A DNA stretch of 8,978 nt from Trebonia sp035571275 (GTDB lineage Bacteria; Actinomycetota; Actinomycetes; Streptosporangiales; Streptosporangiaceae), in NCBI GenBank assembly GCA_035571275.1, contig DATMKQ010000421.1:1-8978 (forward strand). The letters run 5' to 3'. Below are positions 1-5,765 of the stretch, piece after piece. The stretch's first letter is position 1, and each line of letters starts with the position of its first letter. A model generated the notes under the pieces. That model made no database searches. It saw only the letters and a list, made by a program, of their open reading frames with translations, and was not told where the DNA came from. The position numbers were made by a program, and so were the translations under genes.

Positions 1-353
1 AGCGGCGGCGGGTCCGGCGGCCGGAGCGTCCAGGCCTGCTCGCCGTCAGATCCGTCGGCCTGTCCGCCGTGGTCGCCCTCGTACTCCAGGCGGTACCGCC
101 GGCCGGGCGCGATCAGCAAGGCCGCGCGCCACCGGTGATAGCCGCCCCGCTCGTCGTCCGGCTCCTGCTCCACGTCCGGCATGCCGGGAGCTCCGGGGCG
201 GAACCCCATCCGCCGCATCGACTCCGTCCGGACCGCCACTTCCCGGCGGCGGGCCAGGTCACCGTCCTGTTCGAAGCGCACCTCGGCGGACAGGGACAGG
301 CGGGTCCAGTCGGCCCGGTAGAGCAACCCGATTACTTCTGGCTGGCCAGCCAT
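1..353 (-). CDS. Hypothetical protein, N-terminal 117 residues (3' end outside window)
   Basis: Reading leftward from the ATG at 353-351 gives an open frame of 117 codons that leaves the window without a stop. The protein begins MAGQPEVIGLLYRADWTRLS and continues with charged, Arg/Glu-rich sequence, then RAALLIAPGRRYRLEYEGDHG and a Pro-rich stretch at the window edge. There is no signal peptide or membrane segment at the N-terminus. The composition and the alternating hydrophobic pattern after residue 75 look like a real beta-rich protein rather than a shadow frame. It faintly resembles uncharacterised actinobacterial proteins sometimes annotated as LolA-like, but I cannot confirm a family. 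A purine-rich GGATGG lies about 6 bases before the ATG as a weak ribosome binding site. Function is unknown. Confidence 0.6.
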   Translation of the reverse strand, partial: MAGQPEVIGLLYRADWTRLSLSAEVRFEQDGDLARRREVAVRTESMRRMGFRPGAPGMPDVEQEPDDERGGYHRWRAALLIAPGRRYRLEYEGDHGGQADGSDGEQAWTLRPPDPPP

Positions 354-484
354 GATGGACCATCCGAGGCGAGTCGGTGGCGGGAGGCGGGAATGCCAGC
401 CCGTTTGGTCAAATTATGCCTTGTGCCGGCTCGGGACCCGCACGGCTTGTGGTGACGCACAGGGGGCGGGATTCACCGGCTCGG

Positions 485-785
485 TTATGCAGCTTTAGGT
501 TTCGGGCGCCCCAGCGTTGCTGGCGTTCGCTGCGGATGCGGGCGCGTCCGCGGCCCTGGGCGGCCAGCACGCCGGGGTGGCGGGGGCGTGGGCATTACGC
601 CAGCGCAGGCAGGCCTGCAGCTTGCGGGCCAGCGCGGGGTGATTCCGGTGGTCAGAGCCGCCCATGACAAAGGTGCGTACCGGACCGAACCGCGCCTCGA
701 TCGGATTGGCCCAGGATGCGTTCGTGGGCGTGAAGCACAGCTCGACGTTCTCGCGCCTGGCCCAGATCGAGTGTGGGCGTATCAC
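485..785 (-). pseudogene. IS630-family transposase remnant (C-terminal part, frameshifted)
   Basis: Leftward from about 785, one frame reads ENVELCFTPTNASWANPIEA followed by a stretch ending KLQACLRWRNAHA. This is the conserved C-terminal DDE region of IS630-type transposases, with the last catalytic Glu in the NPIEA motif. The expected continuation, PGVLAAQ then RARIRSERQQRWG, is in a second frame. The terminal GRPKPKAA and its stop (487-485) are in a third frame. At least two indels, near 565-580 and near 512, therefore break the gene. The catalytic core upstream, with the first Asp residues, is not recognisable beyond about 785. I see no terminal inverted repeats. This is a dead fragment of an old insertion. 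Confidence 0.78.
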
Positions 786-991
786 CGCGGCATGTCAGCA
801 CCCGGTGAACGTATGTGGCCAGCGCACTAGGGTCACAAGGCCAGTTAACCGGCAAAAAACTGAGACTCGGCCAGCATCAGTGAGACCGGACACCTGCTAG
901 GGCTGACCGGATTCCCTGGGAGCTATGAGCGGCCAAGTTCCGTGAAAAGTGGCCAACTAAAAAGAAAGGTCTCAACTGACGGGCACCCGGG
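786..991. other. Non-coding gap, possible mobile-element debris
   Basis: No convincing gene lies between the transposase remnant and the ligase stop codon. The stretch 840-990 is less GC-rich than its surroundings and includes runs of A. At 931-958 two near-identical octamers, GGCCAAGT and GGCCAACT, lie 20 bp apart, flanking CCGTGAAAA. This pattern reminds me of the ends of IS21-like or similar elements in actinomycetes, but that is recollection and inference only. Together with the adjacent IS630 fragment it suggests a region of repeated insertion and decay. Confidence 0.3.
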
Positions 992-1933
992 TCACGCGGG
1001 CCGAAGTCCTCGCCACACGGGGTGCCGCAGCCGCCCGGCGGGCGTCAGCTCGCCGTAGGTGACTTCGGCGTTCAGCGCCGGGCGCACCCAGTGCGCCCGG
1101 CGGGCAACGGCAGGCGGCAACGGCCCCGCGAACGGGGAGTGCGCCTGCTCGAGCTGCCTGAGCTGCAGCGTCAGTTCGCGTTGCTCGCGGGCTGTGAAGC
1201 CGGAACCGACTTGCCCGAGGTAGTCCAGTCCGGTCGGGCCGGGCCGTCCCACGATCACGGACCCGGCCAGAGATGCCCGCGAGCCGGTTCCCTGGAGCCA
1301 GCCGCCGATCACCACGTCGGCGGCGAGCACGTGCTTGACCTTGAGCCACGAACCGGTCCGCTGGCCGGGGTAGTAGTACGAGCGCAGCCGCTTGAGCATC
1401 GCTCCCTCCAGGCCGAGCTGCCTGCTGGCGTCGATGACCGCCTGCACTTCGCCGGGGAACGAGGGCGGCACGCTGACCGTGCCGGTCCCCAGGCCGAGCG
1501 CGTCAAGCAGCGCCCGGCGCTGCGCGTACGGGTTGCGCAGCAGCGATCGGCCCGCCTGGTGCAGCAGGTCAAAGGCGACGTAGCTGACCGGAACGGCGGA
1601 CCTGAGCACCGGGGTGGGCCGCCCCGCGTGCATCCTTCTCTGCAGCCGCGCGAAGCTTGGGCGCGGCCCGTCGAAGGCGACGAGTTCCCCGTCCAGGATG
1701 AGCGAGCGCCCGCGCGCCGTCGAGCCGAGGTCCGCGGCGACTTCGGGGTAGGTGGCCGTGATGTCCTTGCCGTCCCTGCCGCGCAGCACGATCTCCCCGG
1801 CCGCGACGAAGGCCAGCGCCCGGACCCCATCCCACTTGATCTCCGCCGCCCAGGCGCCGTCGTCGGCGGGCAGATCGCGCGCCGTGGTCGCGAGCATGGG
1901 CGTGATGACCGGCAAGCGCCCCGGTCCGGCCAT
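992..1933 (-). CDS. ligD: Stand-alone NHEJ-type ATP-dependent DNA ligase (LigD ligase-domain family)
   Basis: This 313-residue protein should seal nicks and broken ends in DNA through an enzyme-adenylate intermediate made from ATP. All nucleotidyltransferase motifs are visible: motif I EIKWDGVRAL with the nucleophilic Lys33, motif III LDGEL (80-84), motif IIIa YVAFDLLH (about 118-125), motif IV LEGAMLKR (175-182) and motif V SWLKVK (195-200). An OB-fold domain follows, ending TYGELTPAGRLRHPVWRGLR, the usual tail of LigD ligase domains. The length matches a bare ligase domain. The polymerase and nuclease domains of full LigD are absent, and no ku gene is in the window. The ATG at 1933 is preceded by GGGGGA at a suitable distance. 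The gene is divergent from the MarR gene and probably shares its operator. The symbol follows family naming; the protein could equally be called an accessory LigC-like ligase. Confidence 0.92.
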   Translation of the reverse strand: MAGPGRLPVITPMLATTARDLPADDGAWAAEIKWDGVRALAFVAAGEIVLRGRDGKDITATYPEVAADLGSTARGRSLILDGELVAFDGPRPSFARLQRRMHAGRPTPVLRSAVPVSYVAFDLLHQAGRSLLRNPYAQRRALLDALGLGTGTVSVPPSFPGEVQAVIDASRQLGLEGAMLKRLRSYYYPGQRTGSWLKVKHVLAADVVIGGWLQGTGSRASLAGSVIVGRPGPTGLDYLGQVGSGFTAREQRELTLQLRQLEQAHSPFAGPLPPAVARRAHWVRPALNAEVTYGELTPAGRLRHPVWRGLRPA

Positions 1934-2036
1934 GCATCCCCCGCGGTTACGGGCCGCGGCGCTCGGGACGGCGCGGCTACGGCGAGGGGTTCTGGCTGCG
2001 GGGGCTTCCTACCCGCCATCACCATCCGCGAAACTC

Positions 2037-2064
2037 ATTATATCGTGACACGATATAGTGAGAA
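2037..2064 (-). promoter_or_regulatory. Putative promoter of the DNA ligase gene
   Basis: On the minus strand a perfect -10 TATAAT (2042-2037) lies 16 bp from a weak -35 TTCTCA (2064-2059). Transcription would start near 2030, about 95 bases before the ligase ATG. The -10 overlaps the left arm of the palindrome at 2039-2057, so a bound repressor would block it. Inferred from sequence only. Confidence 0.45.
2039..2057. promoter_or_regulatory. Perfect 9-1-9 palindromic operator, probable MarR site
   Basis: TATATCGTG and CACGATATA form a perfect inverted repeat around a single A, in an AT-rich island between two divergent GC-rich genes. An additional half-site, ACGATATA, recurs at 2069-2076. 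MarR-family dimers commonly bind such 16-20 bp palindromes next to their own gene. The position, over the -35 of the MarR gene and the -10 of the ligase gene, suggests one operator controlling both directions. That the adjacent MarR protein binds here is inference. Confidence 0.7.
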
Positions 2065-2073
2065 CGCTACGAT
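2045..2073 (+). promoter_or_regulatory. Putative promoter of the MarR-family gene
   Basis: GTGACA (2045-2050) and TACGAT (2068-2073) form a -35/-10 pair with a 17-bp spacer, a good fit to the housekeeping sigma consensus in actinomycetes. The start would lie near 2080, leaving a leader of about 85 bases. The -35 lies inside the palindrome and the -10 overlaps the extra ACGATATA half-site, consistent with autorepression. Confidence 0.45.
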
Positions 2074-2165
2074 ATATAAATCGCTGCCGCTGTTGCCCCA
2101 CGGGCGCGCCGCCTGCGCTGGATACGATGACTGCGGGCCCCACCCGCAATCTTTGGAAGATGACG

Positions 2166-2588
2166 ATGACCCATCTCACCCGGGAAGATTTCGAGAAGCT
2201 GCTTGATTTCCGCGTCGCGTTGCGCCGTTTTCAGCGCTGGAGCGAAGACCAGGCGCACGCGGCGGGCGTTACGCACGTCCAGCACCAGCTTCTTGTTGCG
2301 ATCAAGGGCCACCCGGGAGACCAGCCGCCGACGATCGGCGATCTCGCCGGCTACTTGCTGCAGCGGCCGCACAGCACCGTGGAACTCGTCGACCGGGCCG
2401 TGGCCGGGGGGCTGGTGGCGCGGACGTCTGACGCAGGGGACGGCAGGGTCATCCGTGTCCGCTTGACACCCGAAGGCGACCGGATCATGCAGGAACTGAC
2501 CCGAGCTCACCTGGAGCGCCTGCGCGACCTAGCGGCGGTCCTCGACCAGCTCGTGAACACCCCTGCCGCCGCGCCCCGCCCCCGGTAA
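2166..2588 (+). CDS. MarR-family winged helix-turn-helix transcriptional regulator
   Basis: This is a 140-residue DNA-binding regulator of the usual MarR size. An N-terminal dimerisation helix (LTREDFEKLLDFRVALRRFQ) is followed by the winged HTH: PTIGDLAGYLL (about 55-65), recognition helix RPHSTVELVDRAVAGGLV (67-84), and the wing with the typical R-x-x-D-x-x-D-G-R pattern ending RVRLT (86-101). TPEGDRIM then leads into the C-terminal dimer helix. The ATG at 2166 is chosen because GGAAG (2155-2159) sits 6 bases ahead. An ATG at 2160 is in frame but too close, and a frame opening at 2058 would start inside the promoter. The gene probably represses itself and the divergent DNA ligase through the palindrome at 2039-2057. 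The ligand is unknown. Confidence 0.9.
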   Translation: MTHLTREDFEKLLDFRVALRRFQRWSEDQAHAAGVTHVQHQLLVAIKGHPGDQPPTIGDLAGYLLQRPHSTVELVDRAVAGGLVARTSDAGDGRVIRVRLTPEGDRIMQELTRAHLERLRDLAAVLDQLVNTPAAAPRPR

Positions 2589-2610
2589 CCGCCACATCAG
2601 CCACTCGCAT

Positions 2611-2740
2611 GACGACTTGGTATACACCACGACCACTAGGTATACGCCATGACAATTTCCTCGCCCGTTATGTCCGGGTATGGGCAGGGGCGGCGTGGTC
2701 GCCATGGATACCAAGTGGTCAGCTCGTATGCCAAGTGACC
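2611..2740. repeat. Four ~20-bp boxes in two head-to-head tandem pairs
   Basis: Box 1 (2611-2630) is GACGACTTGGTATACACCAC and box 2 (2631-2650) is GACCACTAGGTATACGCCAT, directly abutting and matching at 16 of 20 positions. After a 50-bp spacer, box 3 (2701-2720) and box 4 (2721-2740) are the same element inverted. Their reverse complements are GACCACTTGGTATCCATGGC and GGTCACTTGGCATACGAGCT. The shared core is ACTTGGTATAC. Both pairs repeat with an exact 20-bp period, close to two helical turns, so bound proteins would line up on one DNA face. The array fills the space between the MarR stop and the SRPBCC start, so it probably controls the 2787 operon. The binding protein is unknown. Inverted copies could also pair in RNA or as a cruciform. 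Confidence 0.7.
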
Positions 2741-2786
2741 TCCTCCGACGCGTCTATCGGCGAGGGTTCTGCCGTGTGGTACACCG

Positions 2787-3224
2787 ATGATTATGGAACA
2801 TCACGTGACGACCGCCGTCGGCGCGCCGCCCGAGGCGGTGTGGAGCCTGTTCGTCGATGTGGAACGCTGGCCCGAGATGATCGAGAGCGTCAGCGACGTG
2901 CGGCGCGTGGACAGCGGGCCGCTGCGGGTGGGCAGCGAGGCTATCGTCCGCCAGCCGCGGCTCCCGCAGGCCCGGTGGCGGGTGACCGAGATGGAGCCCG
3001 GCCACTCCTTCCTGTGGCAGACATCTTTCCCGGGAGTGACCTCTGCCGGCGGCCATACGGTGGACGCGAACGGACAGGGATCGGTAGTGACCCTCACCCT
3101 CCGGATGCACGGGCCGCTCGCGCGGCCGATATATGCCCTCACGCACGCCCGCTCGCGCCGGTACCTGGCGATGGAGGCCGCGGGATTCAAGCGGGCCGCC
3201 GAGGCGCAGAGCCCGGGCAGTTAG
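2787..3224 (+). CDS. SRPBCC-family protein (polyketide cyclase/START-like fold)
   Basis: The 145-residue protein shows the SRPBCC pattern: an N-terminal strand, HHVTTAVGAPPEAVWSLFVD, then VERWPEMIESVSDVRRVDSG, RVGSEAIVRQPRLPQARWRV, and a central TEMEPGHSFLWQTSFPGV. The C-terminal helix is rich in Arg and Ala (YALTHARSRRYLAMEAAGFK). Members form a helix-grip cavity that binds small hydrophobic ligands, but the family covers cyclases, stress proteins and transport proteins, so no reaction can be assigned. There is no signal peptide. ATG 2787 and ATG 2793 are both possible starts. Neither has a strong ribosome binding site; the nearest GAGGG lies about 20 bases upstream. It is the first gene of a likely operon, 36 bp before the DUF4032 gene, and sits behind the four-box array. 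Confidence 0.82.
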   Translation: MIMEHHVTTAVGAPPEAVWSLFVDVERWPEMIESVSDVRRVDSGPLRVGSEAIVRQPRLPQARWRVTEMEPGHSFLWQTSFPGVTSAGGHTVDANGQGSVVTLTLRMHGPLARPIYALTHARSRRYLAMEAAGFKRAAEAQSPGS

Positions 3225-3260
3225 GGGCAAATTGGACGGGCCGGCCTCAATAGAGGATGC

Positions 3261-4493
3261 TTGTCTGCCGTGCGCTTCGTCTTCAGTCCTCCGGCCGAGG
3301 AGGCCGCCGGGCTACTCAGCCTGCCGTGGACCGAGCCGCTCGAGGAGTGGCAGGACGAACGGCTGGTGGAGATCCGCCAGCGCGGGATCTCACGCCACGT
3401 GGTCCGCTTCGTCTATGACAACGGCACGCTTTACGCGCTGAAATCCCTCAGCGAACGGCTCGCGCGCCGGGAGTACCGGCTGCTGCGTGCGCTGGCCGAG
3501 CTGCGCATCCCGGCCGTCGAGGTCGTTGGGGTGGCGGTGGGCCTGGGCCCGGGTGCCGACGCGATCCTGGTAACCAAGTTCCTATCGTTCGCGACGACCT
3601 ACCGGGCGGTGTTCTCCAGCCCTCGCGGCAGCTGCCCGCCCACGGACAAGCTGCTTGACGCGCTTGTTGAGTTGCTGGTCCGGCTGCATCTGTCCGGATT
3701 CTTCTGGGGCGACTGCTCGCTGTCCAACACACTGTTCCGGTACGACGCCGGCACGCTCGAGGCCTACCTCGTCGACACGGAAACGAGCGAGAAGCATCCG
3801 GAGCTGACCGACGGCCAGCGCGGTTATGACCTAGAGCTCGCCGTCGAGCGGGTGTACGCGGAACTGCTCGACCTGGAGGCCGGAGACCTGCTGCCGGCCG
3901 GTGTCGACCCGCTTGAAATGGCCGAGGAGCTGCAGCGCCGCTACGAAAGGCTGTGGAACGAGCTCACCCGCGAAGAGATCATCCCGCTCACCGAGCAGCG
4001 TTTTCGGATCGCCGAACGGCTGCGCTGTCTCAACGAGCTAGGTTTTGCCGCTGAAGAGGTCGAGTTGATCAGCACCCCCGACGGCAACCGCCTACGGGTC
4101 CACACTCGCGTGGCGGAAGCGGGTGATCACGTCAGAAAGTTGTTCCTGCGGACGGGGATCGAGGCGGGCGAGAACCAAGCCCGCAGGCTGCTGAATGACA
4201 TCGCGTCGTTCCGCGCGTACCTGGAGCAGAAGGAACGCCGCCCGGTGTCGGAGATCGTCGCGGCCAACCGCTGGCTCACCGAGGTATACGATCCCGTCGT
4301 CGAGGCGATTCCTGAGGGCCTGCGCGGCCGGCTGGCGCCGGCGGAGGTGTTTCATGAGATCCTGGAGCACCGGTGGTACATGTCGGAGCTGGCCGGCCGT
4401 GACGTCGGCACCACGGCGGCCGCGCGCTCCTACTTCGAGCGCGTGCTCCCCGAGGTGCCCGAACCGCTGGACGAGGGCATCAGCGCGGGGTAG
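3261..4493 (+). CDS. DUF4032 protein with kinase-like (WaaP/InaA-type) N-terminal domain
   Basis: The 410-residue protein matches, from memory, the actinobacterial DUF4032 family over its full length. The N-terminal half looks like a lipopolysaccharide-kinase-type fold: YALKSL with candidate ATP-binding Lys61, Glu71 in RREYRLL, HLSGFFWGDCSLSNTLF with candidate catalytic Asp151 and metal-binding Asn156, and YLVDTE with Asp172 in the DFG position. The C-terminal half, from about residue 265, carries the conserved GENQARRLLNDIASFRAYLE and APAEVFHEILEHRWYMSE segments. The protein is soluble, with no membrane helix. Substrate and activity are unknown for the family, so phosphotransfer is inference. 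The TTG at 3261 follows AGAGGA (3252-3257). A GTG at 3270 is an alternative start. Its stop abuts the oxidase start, pointing to translational coupling and perhaps a joint role. Confidence 0.88.
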   Translation: MSAVRFVFSPPAEEAAGLLSLPWTEPLEEWQDERLVEIRQRGISRHVVRFVYDNGTLYALKSLSERLARREYRLLRALAELRIPAVEVVGVAVGLGPGADAILVTKFLSFATTYRAVFSSPRGSCPPTDKLLDALVELLVRLHLSGFFWGDCSLSNTLFRYDAGTLEAYLVDTETSEKHPELTDGQRGYDLELAVERVYAELLDLEAGDLLPAGVDPLEMAEELQRRYERLWNELTREEIIPLTEQRFRIAERLRCLNELGFAAEEVELISTPDGNRLRVHTRVAEAGDHVRKLFLRTGIEAGENQARRLLNDIASFRAYLEQKERRPVSEIVAANRWLTEVYDPVVEAIPEGLRGRLAPAEVFHEILEHRWYMSELAGRDVGTTAAARSYFERVLPEVPEPLDEGISAG

Positions 4494-5765
4494 GTGTCGG
4501 TGACTTCTGAGCTGCAAAACTGGGCGGGCACGTACCAGTTCACGGCACGCCAGGTGATCGCCGCGCGCACCATCGACGACGTCCGCCGTGCTGTCGTCGC
4601 GAGCGGCGGCCGCGTCCGTGCGGTCGGGACGCGGCACTCCTTTAACGACCTCGCGGACAACGGGGCCACGCTCGTATCGGTTACGGGGATCGCGCCCGAT
4701 CCCGACCTCGACGAGAACTCGCGAACCGTGACGGTCGGTGCCGGCAGCACCTACGGCGTCGTCGCGGCGTGGCTTCAAGAGCGCGGATGGGCGCTTGGCA
4801 ACATGGGCTCGCTGCCGCACATCTCGGTCGCCGGCGCTGTCGCCACGGGAACCCACGGATCGGGGAACCGCAACCGGATTCTTTCCGCCGCGATCGCCGG
4901 CCTGGATTACGTAGACGCGGCCGGCGAACTCCGTCACGCCGGCCGGTCTGACCCGGACTTCGACGGGATGGCCGTAGGCCTTGGCGCATTCGGCGTCGTC
5001 GTGCGTGTCACCCTGGACGTAGAGCCGAGCTATCTGGTCAGGCAGGACGTGTACGCCGGACTGCCGTGGGATCGCGTGCTCGCCGACGTGGACGAGGTGA
5101 CGGGCGCCGCCTACAGTGTCAGCTTGTTCACCGACTGGAGCGGCGACTCGGTTCAAGCGTGGGTCAAGCGCCGGCTCGCGGGACCGGAAGACGACACCGT
5201 TCCCGGGGACTTCTTCGGCGCGCTGCGGGATCCTGGCCCGCCGCGGCTGGTTGACGCTCCCGCCGACAATCTGACGGCGCACGGCGTGCCCGGTCCATGG
5301 TCGGAGAGGCTCCCGCATTTCCGCCTCGATGCCACGCCGAGCAACGGAGACGAGATCCAGTCGGAGTACTTCGTCGACCGGCGGGACGCAGCGGCGGCCC
5401 TCGACGCCGTGCGCCACCTGGCGCGACTCGTGAGTCCGCTGCTGCTCGTCTCTGAGATCCGCACGACTGCCGCCGACCGGTTGTGGCTGAGCGGTTCGTA
5501 CGATCGCGAGACGCTGGCGATCCACTTCACCTGGCGCAAGCTTCCCGATCAGGTCGATGCGGCGGTACGGGAGGTCGAGGCGGCACTGGCGCCGTTCGGG
5601 GCCCGGCCGCACTGGGGCAAGGTCTCACGCGTCCAGGCCGGCCAGCTGGAATCGCTGTACCCCCGTCTTGGCGACGCGCGAGCGCTGTTCGAGCGCCTAG
5701 ATCCCGAAGGACGGTTCAGCAACACCCGCCTGGAGCGGCTCGGGGTACGCGCGCTTCGACCGTGA
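4494..5765 (+). CDS. aldO: FAD-dependent alditol oxidase (AldO/xylitol oxidase family)
   Basis: This 423-residue flavoprotein of the vanillyl-alcohol-oxidase fold should oxidise a sugar alcohol such as xylitol or sorbitol at its terminal carbon, using O2 and releasing H2O2. The FAD domain holds GTRHSFND with His48, equivalent to the residue that covalently carries FAD in Streptomyces AldO. NMGSLPHISVAGAVATGTHG (103-122) includes Ser106. The C-terminal substrate domain keeps SEIRTTAADRLWLS (Glu321, Arg323), HFTW (Thr346) and RPHWGKV (Lys376). These correspond, from memory, to the AldO active-site set. The usual length is about 418. GTG 4494 directly follows the DUF4032 stop. GTG 4500, with GGGGTAGG 5-9 bases upstream, may be the true start. 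A related L-gulonolactone or arabinonolactone oxidase is less likely. There is no signal peptide, so the enzyme is cytoplasmic. Confidence 0.92.
   Translation: MSVTSELQNWAGTYQFTARQVIAARTIDDVRRAVVASGGRVRAVGTRHSFNDLADNGATLVSVTGIAPDPDLDENSRTVTVGAGSTYGVVAAWLQERGWALGNMGSLPHISVAGAVATGTHGSGNRNRILSAAIAGLDYVDAAGELRHAGRSDPDFDGMAVGLGAFGVVVRVTLDVEPSYLVRQDVYAGLPWDRVLADVDEVTGAAYSVSLFTDWSGDSVQAWVKRRLAGPEDDTVPGDFFGALRDPGPPRLVDAPADNLTAHGVPGPWSERLPHFRLDATPSNGDEIQSEYFVDRRDAAAALDAVRHLARLVSPLLLVSEIRTTAADRLWLSGSYDRETLAIHFTWRKLPDQVDAAVREVEAALAPFGARPHWGKVSRVQAGQLESLYPRLGDARALFERLDPEGRFSNTRLERLGVRALRP

Noticed and set aside
405..421. Possible promoter (CATAAT, TTGACC on the minus strand) for the gene starting at 353
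   Set aside because: The elements are in the wrong order for one promoter and have no matching partners at proper spacing.
2058..2165. Longer MarR start at 2058
   Set aside because: It would begin within the promoter and operator and adds non-family residues; the ATG at 2166 has a proper RBS.
1022..2206. 394-codon rightward open frame across the ligase gene
   Set aside because: It lies antisense to a ligase with all catalytic motifs, its product is low-complexity Arg/Gly/Pro-rich, and it matches no family. It is a shadow frame of GC-rich coding DNA.
4092..5612. 506-codon leftward open frame antisense to the DUF4032 and oxidase genes
   Set aside because: It spans two clearly recognised genes on the other strand, and its composition is typical of antisense frames at high GC.
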